Source: Flavobacterium salmonis (GTDB lineage Bacteria; Bacteroidota; Bacteroidia; Flavobacteriales; Flavobacteriaceae). Taken from it: DNA of 64,000 bases. Positions 53,293 to 62,548 of the stretch are shown here, in pieces (positions within the stretch are counted from its first letter, which is position 1; every line of letters starts with the position of its first letter). The DNA is taken from positions 43,547 to 107,546 of the forward strand of contig NZ_CAIJDP010000066.1 in assembly GCF_903819435.1 (NCBI RefSeq), given 5' to 3'. Position numbers and translations under genes: made by a program. The notes beneath the pieces were generated by a model. The model had not been told where the DNA came from, ran no database searches, and saw only the letters and a list, made by a program, of their open reading frames with translations.

Positions 53293-53767
53293 ATTCTTTA
53301 GATCCAATGGTTTCGTAATATGTGTCTACAGAAAGTTTAGGCTGCATCGATGCCATTACAGCCAATTGATCGCAGCGTTCGTTTTGAGGATGATTATTAT
53401 GGCCTTTAATCCATTTAAAATCAACCTGATGTTTGCGATAAACAACTAAAAACCGTTTCCATAAATCTGGATTCTTTCTGCCTGCAAATTTCTTTTTTTC
53501 CCAGCCTAAAATCCATTTCTTCTCAACGGAATCGACAACATATTTTGAGTCTGAAATCACAAGTACTTTCATATTTGGCTTTTTCAGTTTTTCTAAACCA
53601 ACAATTACAGCCAAAAGTTCCATTCGGTTATTTGTTGTTAAACGAAAACCTTCATAAAACTCTTTTTTATGGGGTGTTCCAACTAATTCCATAACGACTC
53701 CATAGCCGCCATTACCGGGATTTCCTTTTGCAGCACCGTCTGTATATATGTGTACTTCGTGAGTCAT
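53291..53767 (-). CDS. rnhA: Ribonuclease HI
   Basis: Cleaves RNA in RNA-DNA hybrids, needed for primer removal and R-loop control. The 158 residues carry the four catalytic acids: YTDGAAKGNPGNGGYG (D), NNRMELLAVI (E), VISDSKYVVDS (D) and ERCDQLAVMA (D), with the basic handle-like WEKKKFAGRKN. The C-terminus adds about 20 residues. purN lies 79 bases upstream on the same strand. Confidence 0.95.
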   Translation of the reverse strand: MTHEVHIYTDGAAKGNPGNGGYGVVMELVGTPHKKEFYEGFRLTTNNRMELLAVIVGLEKLKKPNMKVLVISDSKYVVDSVEKKWILGWEKKKFAGRKNPDLWKRFLVVYRKHQVDFKWIKGHNNHPQNERCDQLAVMASMQPKLSVDTYYETIGSKE

Positions 53768-53846
53768 TGTTTTGTATTTCAGATTTCAGATTGATTAAGC
53801 TAATCTAAAATTGATTTTTTGTGTTGTAATTATTTTGGATTGGTAT

Positions 53847-54410
53847 TTATTCGCTTAATAATCTTTGAATAATCTCAGGGAAATGTTTTTGTTCTAATTC
53901 ATGGATTTTCTCTGCGACTGTTTCAGGAGTATCCTGGTCGGTCAGGGCAACATTTGCCTGAAAAATAATGGCACCTTCGTCATAATGTTCGTTTACATAA
54001 TGAATAGAAATCCCTGTTTCTTTTTCCTTATTATTGACTATAGCCCTGTGTATGTGTATTCCGTACATGCCTTTTCCTCCATAATTAGGTAAAAGTGCAG
54101 GGTGAATATTGATAATTTTATTTGGATACAGTTCAATTATGTTTTCAGGGAATTTCAATAAAAATCCAGCCAGAACGATCAGATCCGGGTCGATTTCTTG
54201 TATTTTTTGTAATACATTTCGTTCTAAAAGTTCGTTTTTTGAGAAGATTTCGACAGGAATTTGATGATTTTTTGCTCTTTGAATAACTTTTGCATTTGGG
54301 TTATTTGTAAAGACCGAAACAACATTTGCAATTTTAGTTTCTTTAAAGTGTTTGATAATATTTTCTGCATTACTGCCTGAACCTGAGGCAAAAACAACAA
54401 TTTTTTTCAT
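53847..54410 (-). CDS. purN: Phosphoribosylglycinamide formyltransferase
   Basis: Transfers a formyl group from 10-formyl-tetrahydrofolate to GAR in purine synthesis. The start is the ATG at 54410 (MKKIVVFASGSGSNAENI), giving 187 residues; a longer open frame runs ahead into acpP-side DNA. The catalytic N-H-D set is visible as NIHPALLPNYGGKGMYG and IHYVNEHYDEGAIIFQ. Divergent from acpP with a 175-base gap. Confidence 0.94.
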   Translation of the reverse strand: MKKIVVFASGSGSNAENIIKHFKETKIANVVSVFTNNPNAKVIQRAKNHQIPVEIFSKNELLERNVLQKIQEIDPDLIVLAGFLLKFPENIIELYPNKIINIHPALLPNYGGKGMYGIHIHRAIVNNKEKETGISIHYVNEHYDEGAIIFQANVALTDQDTPETVAEKIHELEQKHFPEIIQRLLSE

Positions 54411-54526
54411 AATCAAATTTATTTTGAGAATGCAAAAAACGGAATAAAAAATCAAAATAAATAGTATTAAAAGACCTTTCTTGAAATTAATTTTATAAAT
54501 TAGTAACACATTTATTAACTAAATAG

Positions 54527-54555
54527 TTGTTTTAAAATAAAGTTTTTTATTTTTG
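54527..54555 (+). promoter_or_regulatory. acpP promoter
   Basis: TTG at 54527-54529, an 18-base spacer, and TATTTTTG at 54548-54555, 31 bases before the acpP start. Confidence 0.7.
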
Positions 54556-54585
54556 CCAACAAATTAAATTCTAAAATTAAAGATT

Positions 54586-54822
54586 ATGTCAGACATTGCA
54601 TCAAGAGTAAAAGCGATTATCGTAGACAAATTAGGTGTTGACGAAAACGAAGTTGTAACAGAAGCAAGCTTCACTAATGATTTAGGAGCTGACTCATTAG
54701 ACACTGTTGAGCTTATTATGGAATTCGAAAAAGAATTTGATATTCAAATTCCGGACGATCAAGCAGAAAACATTGCTACTGTTGGTCAAGCTATTTCTTA
54801 TATCGAGGAAGCTAAAAAATAA
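54586..54822 (+). CDS. acpP: Acyl carrier protein
   Basis: Carries growing acyl chains in fatty acid synthesis on a phosphopantetheine arm. The 78 residues have the attachment Ser at position 37 in [15 protein letters not shown]. Acidic, helix-rich and standard length. fabF, the elongation synthase, follows at 55001. A terminator and a second hairpin lie between the two. The lipid-type operon at 37.9 kb would depend on acyl-ACP from this system. Confidence 0.97.
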   Translation: MSDIASRVKAIIVDKLGVDENEVVTEASFTNDLGADSLDTVELIMEFEKEFDIQIPDDQAENIATVGQAISYIEEAKK

Positions 54823-54829
54823 TAAATAT

Positions 54830-54870
54830 ACACCCGGTTTATATGGTATAAACCGGGTGTTATTATTTTT
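54830..54870 (+). terminator. Terminator between acpP and fabF
   Basis: Perfect 14-base stem ACACCCGGTTTATA / TATAAACCGGGTGT with loop TGG, followed by TATTATTTTTTTT. It lies 7 bases after the acpP stop, so most transcripts should end here. Confidence 0.88.
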
Positions 54871-54926
54871 TTTAAAATTTAAATTTAGATTGGTACACAA
54901 TCAAAAGATATATTTATATTGTAATG

Positions 54927-54975
54927 CCCATGGCTCTTAAGTAAATACTATAGTTAAGAAAGCATGGGTTTTATT
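54927..54975 (+). other. Second hairpin before fabF
   Basis: CCCATG (54927-54932) pairs with CATGGG (54963-54968), with an inner CTTAA/TTAAG stem and TTTTATTTG after it. It lies 26 bases before the fabF start and looks like a weak terminator or leader structure. Confidence 0.5.
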
Positions 54976-55000
54976 TGTTAAAGACACAAAATACATTTTT

Positions 55001-56254
55001 ATGGCATTAAAGCGAGTTGTTGTTACAGGACTAGGTGCTCTTACTCCTATTGGAAATAATATCCAGGAATATTGGGATGCACTTATTAATGGAGTTAGCG
55101 GTGCTGCCCCTATTACGTATTATGATACAGAGAAACATAAAACTAAGTTTGCCTGCGAAGTAAAAAACTTCAATATTGAAGATTATATGGACCGCAAGGA
55201 ATCGCGCAGATTAGATAAATTTGCTCAATATGCAGTTGCGGCCAGTGATGAAGCTATTAAAGATGCTGGATTAACAGACGAAAATATCGACAAACAAAGA
55301 GTTGGAGTTATTTGGGGAGCCGGAATTGGAGGTTTGGAAACTTTTCAGGATGAAGTAATGTATTATGCAAAAGGAGATGGAACTCCAAAATTCAATCCTT
55401 TCTTTATTCCTAAAATGATTGCCGATATTGCGCCAGCGCATATTTCTATGCGTAATGGCTATATGGGACCTAATTATACAACTGTTTCAGCTTGTGCTTC
55501 TTCTGCAAATGCTTTAATTGACGCTTTCAACTATATTCGTTTAGGAATGTGTGATGTTATTGTGTCAGGAGGTTCAGAAGCAGCAGTTACTATTGCAGGT
55601 ATGGGAGGTTTTAGTTCCATGCACGCTTTATCTACAAGAAACGAAAGCCCGGAAACGGCTTCCAGACCTTTTGATGCTACCAGAGATGGTTTTGTTTTAG
55701 GGGAAGGAGCAGGAGCATTGGTCCTTGAAGAATACGAACATGCTAAAGCCAGAGGCGCAAAAATTTATTGTGAAGTTGGAGGAGGTGGAATGTCATCTGA
55801 TGCTTACCACTTAACTGCACCACATCCTGAAGGAATTGGAGTTATTGCAGTAATGAAAAATACTTTAAGAGATGCAGGAATGAACCCGGAAGATGTTGAT
55901 CATATCAACACACACGGAACTTCTACTCCTCTTGGAGACGTAGCTGAGTTAAAAGCGATCAGTGCTGTGTTTGGAAGCCATGCAAAAAACATCAACATAA
56001 ATTCAACAAAATCAATGACTGGACACTTACTTGGTGCAGCTGGTGCTATTGAGGCAATTGCGTCTATTTTAGCGATGCAGCACAGTATTGTTCCTCCAAC
56101 AATTAATCATACTGTTGTTGATGAAAATATTGATCCGTCATTAAACCTAACTTTGAACAAACCTCAAAAAAGAGAAGTAAATGTTGCTATGAGTAACACT
56201 TTCGGTTTTGGAGGACACAACGCTTGTGTATTGTTTAAAAAATTAGTTGATTAG
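55001..56254 (+). CDS. fabF: Beta-ketoacyl-ACP synthase II
   Basis: Condenses malonyl-ACP with acyl-ACP in fatty acid elongation. The 417 residues have the active-site Cys in TVSACASSANAL, the His residues in HINTHGTSTPLGD and KSMTGHLLGAAGA, and the GFGGHNACVLF end of the family. It follows acpP and precedes rnc, the usual order in Bacteroidota. rnc starts just after it. Confidence 0.97.
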   Translation: MALKRVVVTGLGALTPIGNNIQEYWDALINGVSGAAPITYYDTEKHKTKFACEVKNFNIEDYMDRKESRRLDKFAQYAVAASDEAIKDAGLTDENIDKQRVGVIWGAGIGGLETFQDEVMYYAKGDGTPKFNPFFIPKMIADIAPAHISMRNGYMGPNYTTVSACASSANALIDAFNYIRLGMCDVIVSGGSEAAVTIAGMGGFSSMHALSTRNESPETASRPFDATRDGFVLGEGAGALVLEEYEHAKARGAKIYCEVGGGGMSSDAYHLTAPHPEGIGVIAVMKNTLRDAGMNPEDVDHINTHGTSTPLGDVAELKAISAVFGSHAKNININSTKSMTGHLLGAAGAIEAIASILAMQHSIVPPTINHTVVDENIDPSLNLTLNKPQKREVNVAMSNTFGFGGHNACVLFKKLVD

Positions 56255-56262
56255 TCTTGTCT

Positions 56263-57003
56263 ATGAATATTATCAAAAAAATATTTTCAAAATCCCGTTC
56301 TCAAGAAGACGGGATTTTTTTTGACACTATTCAGAAAATTCTTGGTTTTCAGCCAATTACTATAGGGTTTTACAAGAAAGCATTTACACACCGCTCCTCT
56401 AATAAATTGGATGAATCCGGAAATCCCATTAATTATGAGAGACTTGAATTTTTGGGTGATGCTATGTTAAGTTCTGTTATTGCTGCACATTTATTTAATA
56501 AGGCACCCAACGGTGATGAGGGTTATTTGACTAAAATGCGCTCTAAGATTGTAAGCAGGGAACACTTGAACGAACTAGGTAAAGATTTAAATTTAGTAAG
56601 GTTTGTTGAGAGTAAAGTGCCTATTCAGCATTTTGGTGAAAATATTCACGGAAATATTTTTGAAGCACTTATAGGTGCTATTTATTTAGATCGGGGCTAT
56701 TCTTTTTGTGAAAAATTTATTCAAAAAAGAGTCATTATACCCTATGTTGATATAGCACGACTTGAAGGAAAAGTAATTAGTTATAAAAGTCTGGTTATCG
56801 AATGGTGTCAAAAAGAGAAGAGAATCTTTCATTATGATATTTTTGAAGATAACGGAATTGATGGGCAGCGTTTGTTTGGCGTTAAATTAAGTATAGACGA
56901 TAAAATAATTGCAAGGGCAAGAGCAACTTCAAAAAAGAAAGCAGAAGAGAAAGCTTCGCAACGTGCATATTTTGCATTTCAGGAAAAAATGGATAAGAAA
57001 TAA
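56263..57003 (+). CDS. rnc: Ribonuclease III
   Basis: Cleaves double-stranded RNA in rRNA maturation and RNA turnover. The 246 residues have the signature ERLEFLGDAMLSSVIAAHLF, the second acidic site NIFEALIGAIYLDRGY, and a C-terminal dsRNA-binding region (SYKSLVIEWCQKEKR, KKKAEEKASQRAYFAFQ). The start is the ATG at 56263; a TTG two codons earlier is less likely. It starts 8 bases after the fabF stop. Confidence 0.94.
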   Translation: MNIIKKIFSKSRSQEDGIFFDTIQKILGFQPITIGFYKKAFTHRSSNKLDESGNPINYERLEFLGDAMLSSVIAAHLFNKAPNGDEGYLTKMRSKIVSREHLNELGKDLNLVRFVESKVPIQHFGENIHGNIFEALIGAIYLDRGYSFCEKFIQKRVIIPYVDIARLEGKVISYKSLVIEWCQKEKRIFHYDIFEDNGIDGQRLFGVKLSIDDKIIARARATSKKKAEEKASQRAYFAFQEKMDKK

Positions 57004-57128
57004 CACGAAAAGTAGTGTAATATTCCTAATGCTATAACGTTTTCGTTTATAAATTAACAAAAACATGCTGTTCTTAACTATTGATGCTACGATAGAAATA
57101 GTATATTTACAGCTTGATATTTTATGAA

Positions 57129-57617
57129 ATGGCTATTCATAGATTAGATTTAGACGAATTTGACGAAATTGATTATTATTTAATGGCGATCCATACTTCT
57201 TTAGAAGATTATAGATTAGCGTATTTTATCAATAAAAAACTTCCGATAAACTTAAGTAAGAGTAAAAACGAGATCCATGCTCAAACTAAGGAAGGAGAAA
57301 CAAATTTTTCCAGATTCTATTATTATGACACCGACAAAGCCCTTTCATGGAATTTGATTCAGAATAAAAATGAAATCATTTCAGTGAGTACGAATGATTT
57401 TCAGAATTTGTTTTCCAATGAAAATAGTGAGGTTTCAACAACAATTCATTTACTTCCTGAATTCAAAAAAGTAGATTTTTTCCTGAAAATAGATAATAGC
57501 GGTGAGGCTATAAACTTTTCAGAAATACAGCAAAAGCTAAATACAATTGAGAGTATCGCAGCTATTTATGCTGTAGATATCAATAAAATAAAATCAAAAA
57601 ACAATTTAATTTTTTAA
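57129..57617 (+). CDS. IPExxxVDY family protein
   Basis: A 162-residue protein of a Bacteroidota family named for a motif that appears here as LPEFKKVDFFLKI near residue 115. The start is the ATG at 57129 (MAIHRLDLDEFDEIDYYLM). Acidic and soluble, with no known fold I can name and no signal peptide. It sits 125 bases after rnc and 5 before pyk, so it is probably made with pyk. Confidence 0.85.
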   Translation: MAIHRLDLDEFDEIDYYLMAIHTSLEDYRLAYFINKKLPINLSKSKNEIHAQTKEGETNFSRFYYYDTDKALSWNLIQNKNEIISVSTNDFQNLFSNENSEVSTTIHLLPEFKKVDFFLKIDNSGEAINFSEIQQKLNTIESIAAIYAVDINKIKSKNNLIF

Positions 57618-57622
57618 AAAAA

Positions 57623-59056
57623 ATGCTTACAAACAAAAAAACCAAAATTGTAGCCACACTTGGACCTGCATGTGGAACGAAAGAGATCATTAAAGATATG
57701 ATCGACGCTGGTGTAAATGTATTTAGAGTTAATTTTTCGCATGCTGATTATGAAGGTGTAAAAGAGAAAATTAATATTATTAGAGGCTTAAATGAAGAGT
57801 TTGGTTATACTACTGCAATATTAGGAGATTTGCAGGGACCTAAACTTAGAGTAGGAGTAATGGAAGAAGGAACTACAGTTAATGATGGTGATTTAATCAC
57901 TTTTACAACTGCAGAAGATATTGTAGGAAATGCTCAAAGAGTATTTATGAAGTATCAAAACTTTCCAAATGATGTGAATGAAGGAGAGCGTATTTTACTT
58001 GATGATGGGAAACTTATTTTTGAGATCGTTTCAACGGATAAAAAGACAGAAGTTGTTGCTAAAGTTATTCAGGGGGGAGAATTAAAATCTAAAAAAGGAG
58101 TTAATCTTCCAAATACAAAGATTTCTTTACCGGCATTAACAGAAAAAGATATTGCGGATGCTATTTTTGCTATTGAGCAAAAAGTAGACTGGATTGCGCT
58201 TTCGTTTGTAAAAACGCCTCGTGATTTACAAGACTTACAGGAATTAATTGCTAAACATTCAGATGTTAAAATTCCGATCGTTGCTAAAATTGAAATGCCG
58301 GAAGCTTTAGAGAACATGGATAGAATTGTAGCATATTGTGATGCTTTAATGGTGGCTCGTGGAGATTTAGGAGTTGAACTTCCTGCGCATGAAGTACCAT
58401 TAGTTCAAAAAGACTTAATTCGAAGAGCTAAAACTGCCAGAATTCCTGTTATCGTTGCTACTCAAATGATGGAAACAATGATTACAAGCTTAACGCCAAC
58501 AAGAGCAGAGGTGAATGACGTTGCAAACTCTGTAATGGATGGAGCTGATGCGGTGATGCTGTCAGGAGAAACTGCTACAGGAAACTATCCTGTACAGGTA
58601 ATTCAAAAAATGACTCAAATTTGTGAAGCTGTTGAAAACTCTCCGCTTATTCATGTTCCACAAAACACACCACAAATAAAAACAAAACGTTTTATTACTA
58701 AAACAATTTGCCAACAAGCGGCTTTAATGGCTAATACAATTCAGGCAAAAGCCATTTGTACATTGACAAATAGTGGGTATACTGCTTTTCAAATTTCGGC
58801 CTGGAGACCATCATCGGCACATATTTTAGTGTTTACTTCAAACAGAAGAATTCTAACACAATTGAATTTATTATGGGGAGTTAAATCATTTTTCTATGAT
58901 AATGAAAATAGTACTGATGATACAGTAACTGATGTAAATCAAATTGCTGTAGAAAAAGGTTATGCTGTAAAAGGAGATTATTTAATTAATCTTGCTGCGA
59001 TGCCAATCAAAGATAAAGGAATGGTAAATACCATGAGAGTTTCTGAAATAGAATAA
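57623..59056 (+). CDS. pyk: Pyruvate kinase
   Basis: Makes pyruvate and ATP from phosphoenolpyruvate in glycolysis. The 477 residues have KIVATLGPACGTKE, the catalytic segment IVAKIEMPEALEN, ARGDLGVELPAHEVPLVQK, and MMETMITSLTPTRAEVNDVAN. The C-terminal domain of about 130 residues is present. It follows the IPExxxVDY gene by 5 bases. Confidence 0.96.
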   Translation: MLTNKKTKIVATLGPACGTKEIIKDMIDAGVNVFRVNFSHADYEGVKEKINIIRGLNEEFGYTTAILGDLQGPKLRVGVMEEGTTVNDGDLITFTTAEDIVGNAQRVFMKYQNFPNDVNEGERILLDDGKLIFEIVSTDKKTEVVAKVIQGGELKSKKGVNLPNTKISLPALTEKDIADAIFAIEQKVDWIALSFVKTPRDLQDLQELIAKHSDVKIPIVAKIEMPEALENMDRIVAYCDALMVARGDLGVELPAHEVPLVQKDLIRRAKTARIPVIVATQMMETMITSLTPTRAEVNDVANSVMDGADAVMLSGETATGNYPVQVIQKMTQICEAVENSPLIHVPQNTPQIKTKRFITKTICQQAALMANTIQAKAICTLTNSGYTAFQISAWRPSSAHILVFTSNRRILTQLNLLWGVKSFFYDNENSTDDTVTDVNQIAVEKGYAVKGDYLINLAAMPIKDKGMVNTMRVSEIE

Positions 59057-59077
59057 TTTTTTTCAAAATAGATATTT

Positions 59078-59109
59078 AAAATCCATCCGATTATTGGGTG
59101 GATTTTTTT
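59078..59109 (+). terminator. Terminator after pyk
   Basis: Stem AAATCCATCC / GGGTGGATTT (one wobble) and a T run. Confidence 0.85.
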
Positions 59110-59150
59110 GTTTTATTTGTTGGGGAAAAAGATTAGACATGATGAAATAT

Positions 59151-59183
59151 AACCCCCAGATAATTTTTAATTATCTGGGGGTT
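59151..59183. terminator. Perfect hairpin before the CPBP gene end
   Basis: A 15-base perfect stem (AACCCCCAGATAATT with AATTATCTGGGGGTT) around loop TTT. It lies between the convergent pyk and CPBP genes. The T tract is weak on both strands, so it may be a terminator or an RNA 3'-end stabiliser. Confidence 0.65.
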
Positions 59184-59215
59184 ATAGGTAATTTGTGAGA
59201 CATAAATTACAAGTA

Positions 59216-60076
59216 CTATCTTTTCCGGGATGGTTTAATAATTTTATTTTCTTTATGAATTAAAATTAAAAATACTATTGTTGCAACCACACAGAAGGCA
59301 ATAGCCTGAATTGATCCTTCAGGGCCAAATTCACCGCCTGTAATATATTCAGGACCTTGTATTTTGGATTCAAGTAAGCTATTTGTTTTTTCGTTTCCTG
59401 ATGTAATGGCGCCAAATATTCCCGACTGTGTAAAGTTCCAGGCAAAGTGTAAAGCAATTGGCAGCCATAAACTGCGACTGTAAATATAAGCAGCTCCAAA
59501 TAAAAAACCTGCGGTGGTTATGCATATTCCCGAAAGCAAAGTTCCGTGAGGATTTGCTAGATGAAAAACACCAAACAGAACTGATGAAATGGTAAGCGAA
59601 ATATGGCTTCCCAGTTTTTCTTCTAAAACTCTAAATATAATTCCGCGAACCAATATTTCTTCTATAATAGCCACTGTAAACATAATGGCAAAAGGAATCA
59701 GGATAAATGAAACCGGGTTTACAGCCGCAACACTATAACTTCCGTTTAGGTAAATTACTAAAATAGTTAACGATTGCAGGATAAAGCCAACCGAAATTCC
59801 AATGATAAGATTTTTTGCAATTCCTTTTGAAGCAAATTCTTTTACAGCTCTTTTTTCGTATTTTTTAAAGAAAAGAATATAGCTTAACACACATGATGTC
59901 GAAACAAAAAGTCCTTTTAAAAGGTTTCTATAGTCTTTGTCTAGTGGAGTCGAGTTAAGTAATTTTGAAGCAATCTGTTGTCCGATAATAACAACTGTCA
60001 TAAAAACAAGCAATGCAAGAATCATCTTGGTTACAGGTGATTTAAATATTTTTTGTTTTGTAGTAAGGGTTTCCAT
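59216..60076 (-). CDS. CPBP family intramembrane glutamic protease
   Basis: A 286-residue membrane protein with about eight helices and the ABI/CPBP motifs: EEILVRGIIFRVLEE (EExxxR), SVLFGVFHLANP (FxxxH) and ALHFAWNFTQSG (HxxxN). These proteases process prenylated proteins or bacteriocin-type peptides; the target is not known. It is transcribed toward pyk. An AraC-type regulator lies upstream on the same strand, 78 bases away. Confidence 0.9.
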   Translation of the reverse strand: METLTTKQKIFKSPVTKMILALLVFMTVVIIGQQIASKLLNSTPLDKDYRNLLKGLFVSTSCVLSYILFFKKYEKRAVKEFASKGIAKNLIIGISVGFILQSLTILVIYLNGSYSVAAVNPVSFILIPFAIMFTVAIIEEILVRGIIFRVLEEKLGSHISLTISSVLFGVFHLANPHGTLLSGICITTAGFLFGAAYIYSRSLWLPIALHFAWNFTQSGIFGAITSGNEKTNSLLESKIQGPEYITGGEFGPEGSIQAIAFCVVATIVFLILIHKENKIIKPSRKR

Positions 60077-60154
60077 TTCGATTTGGTTTAAGTATTAATT
60101 TGAAGCAAATGTAGATCGATGCTTAACCAAAAAATAGAATGAAATTTGCCTGCC

Positions 60155-60952
60155 TTATAGTTTTTGGAATTGCTTTGGTAAAAATCCGGTTAGGTTTTTG
60201 AAGGTTCTGATAAAATGGCTTTGATCAGCAAACCCACATTCTAAGCTAATTTCAGTTAAATTGCTTTGGTTTAACTGTATAAGTGAAAGCGAACGATTTA
60301 TTTTGATTCGGCGCATATATTCACCCAGCGTGCACCCAAAATATTTTGGAAAATGTTTGGATATCGTAATCGGATTTAGTTGTAAAACCTGCGCCAGATC
60401 ATGAAGGTTTGGATTCTCATTCCAGCAATCGTTTAATAATTCATTTAGGCTTTTTACCCAATACGGACTTTTTTCATATCTGTCCAAATGCTTATGAGTA
60501 TTCGATAATTGAGAAAATAACATCGTAATGCTATCGCTGGAAAATGCATCCGCAGTGATTGTTTCCTTAAAAATTTTCAAAATTAAAAATTTCGTAAGTA
60601 CAGAATTTTGAATTGCTTTTTCGAGAATGTTTTCGGTTAATTGAAGGTTTTTAAGAAAATTTTCTTCAATTTCGATATTAATATTTCTGGACGGAAAAAG
60701 AGTATTTTTATTTAGATGTAATTCATCACTGTGATAAAATAATAATGAGCCCGAACCTACTGTTTCACTAAAATTTTTTCGTTTTTCGGTTGTTCCGCCT
60801 TTCAGAAAAAGTGTAATATGTGCATTATTATGTGAATGCCAGCCTTCGTAAACTTTATTTTGATACTCAGTTTCGACCACTGAAATACCTTGTGTGGTGT
60901 TGAAAATGTTTTTCGTATTGCCTAAATATTTCTCCTTTTCGAGTTCGTACAT
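60155..60952 (-). CDS. AraC family transcriptional regulator
   Basis: A 265-residue regulator. The C-terminal 100 residues form two helix-turn-helix units: HDLAQVLQLNPITISKHFPKYFG and SLECGFADQSHFIRTFKNLTGFLP, with the usual TEISLECGF motif. The N-terminal part (YEGWHSHNNAHITLFLKGGT) resembles a cupin-like sensor. It may control the CPBP gene downstream or the divergent C1 peptidase gene; no ligand can be named. Not linked to arabinose genes by position. Confidence 0.9.
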   Translation of the reverse strand: MYELEKEKYLGNTKNIFNTTQGISVVETEYQNKVYEGWHSHNNAHITLFLKGGTTEKRKNFSETVGSGSLLFYHSDELHLNKNTLFPSRNINIEIEENFLKNLQLTENILEKAIQNSVLTKFLILKIFKETITADAFSSDSITMLFSQLSNTHKHLDRYEKSPYWVKSLNELLNDCWNENPNLHDLAQVLQLNPITISKHFPKYFGCTLGEYMRRIKINRSLSLIQLNQSNLTEISLECGFADQSHFIRTFKNLTGFLPKQFQKL

Positions 60953-61195
60953 TCGTGGACTGTTGATGGTATTTATAAACTAAAAATACTATTTATTAAG
61001 AAATTAAAATATTAAAAAAGCACTTTTTTGATCAATGATTGCTTTTTAAAGAATTTGTAAGGTTTGGCTGCTTAATAAAAATATTGTATAAATATTAACT
61101 GAAAAATAATAGTTTTTTTTACTTAATATTTAATTGATTTGTAACAAAAATAAAATAGGGGCTACTAATGAGTCAACTATTTAAATCATTTGATT

Positions 61196-62392
61196 ATGTA
61201 TAAAATTACGATGAAATCAGTTTTTGCTGCGTCTGTTTTTTTGGTAGGTGTCAGTGGCGGTTTTGCACAAGACATTTTAGTAAATTCACTAAAGCTCAAT
61301 GCAAGTGATAAAAGCAAAGAAAATTTTAAGTTCACTGAAGTGATTAATTTAGGAACGACTTCGGTAAAATTACAAGGCTCTTCGGGAACTTGCTGGAGTT
61401 ATTCTACAAATTCTTTTCTGGAATCTGAAATGATTCGTTTAGGAAAACAACCAGTTGAATTGTCTCAGATTTTTTCTGCAAGAAATGTATATGTTGAAAA
61501 AGGAAAAAATTATGTACGCATGCATGGAGCTGTTACTTTGGGTGACGGAGGATCTTTGCATGATGTAATTAACATGTATAAAAAATACGGAACAGTTCCA
61601 AGAGAAGTTTACACAGGGCTAAACTATGGGACTGATAAAAATAAATTTGCAGAAATGGCAGCTCTTATTGAAGGAGTCTTGACGGCTGTTGTTAAAAATC
61701 CAAATGGTCAATTGACGCCAAGCTGGGAAAAAGCGTATGCCGCTGTTATTGATTCTTACTTAGGTAAAGTTCCGGATAATTTTGCATACAAAGGAAAAAA
61801 CTATACACCCCAAAGTTTTGCAAAAGAAGTGGTAGGAATTAATCCGGATGAATATGTTGAGATGTCATCATTTACTACAGCTCCTTATTATCAAAAAACA
61901 CTTTTGGCTGTGCCGGACAACTGGTCTTTTGATCAGGTTTACAATGTTAAAGTAAATGATATGACTGATGTTATTGACAATGCTTTAAAGAAGGGTTATA
62001 CAGTAGCCTGGGCAACTGATGTGAGTGAGAAAAGTTTTAGCTGGAAAAATGGTGTTGCTTACGTTTCTACTAAAAAATATGATGACATGACGGCTGATGA
62101 AAAAGCGGATATGTTTAACGGACCAAAAGTAGAACCAGAAATCACTCCGGAAATGCGTCAGACTGCTTTTGATAATTACCAAACTACAGATGATCATGGG
62201 ATGCATATTATTGGTTTGGCAAAAGATCAAACTGGGAAAGAGTATTATATTGTAAAAAATTCATGGGGAGAAACAAATGACTATAAAGGTTTCTTGTTTG
62301 TGACTAAAAACTTTGTAAAATATAAAACTACTGCCTTAATGGTTAACAAAGGAGGAATTCCAATAGAAATTGCAAAAAAACTTGGAGTTTAA
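61196..62392 (+). CDS. C1B family cysteine peptidase, bleomycin hydrolase-like
   Basis: A 398-residue aminopeptidase-type cysteine protease. The triad is visible as Cys in GSSGTCWSYSTNSF, His in TDDHGMHIIGLAKD and Asn in VKNSWGETNDYKG. Gln in KLQGSSGTC is the oxyanion residue. A signal peptide precedes (MKSVFAASVFLVGVSGGFAQ), so unlike most cytoplasmic bleomycin hydrolases it should be exported. The start is the ATG at 61196; a TTG two codons earlier is discounted, and ATG at 61211 is also possible. Confidence 0.9.
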   Translation: MYKITMKSVFAASVFLVGVSGGFAQDILVNSLKLNASDKSKENFKFTEVINLGTTSVKLQGSSGTCWSYSTNSFLESEMIRLGKQPVELSQIFSARNVYVEKGKNYVRMHGAVTLGDGGSLHDVINMYKKYGTVPREVYTGLNYGTDKNKFAEMAALIEGVLTAVVKNPNGQLTPSWEKAYAAVIDSYLGKVPDNFAYKGKNYTPQSFAKEVVGINPDEYVEMSSFTTAPYYQKTLLAVPDNWSFDQVYNVKVNDMTDVIDNALKKGYTVAWATDVSEKSFSWKNGVAYVSTKKYDDMTADEKADMFNGPKVEPEITPEMRQTAFDNYQTTDDHGMHIIGLAKDQTGKEYYIVKNSWGETNDYKGFLFVTKNFVKYKTTALMVNKGGIPIEIAKKLGV

Positions 62393-62548
62393 TTTTTTAT
62401 AAAATTCTAAATTATCCCGGGAACCTAAAACAAATTTATAAGGTTCTCGGGATTTACGTTTGTATTAGCAATATAAATTAGATTGACGAGTTAATGTTTA
62501 AAGCAGATCATTTTCTATATTTTTGTATTCCGGATTAAATAATTAAAA

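Noticed and set aside
60155..60952. The AraC-type regulator as controller of the arabinose genes at the window start.
   Set aside because: It is more than 50 kb away and next to other genes; the family name alone is no evidence for arabinose.
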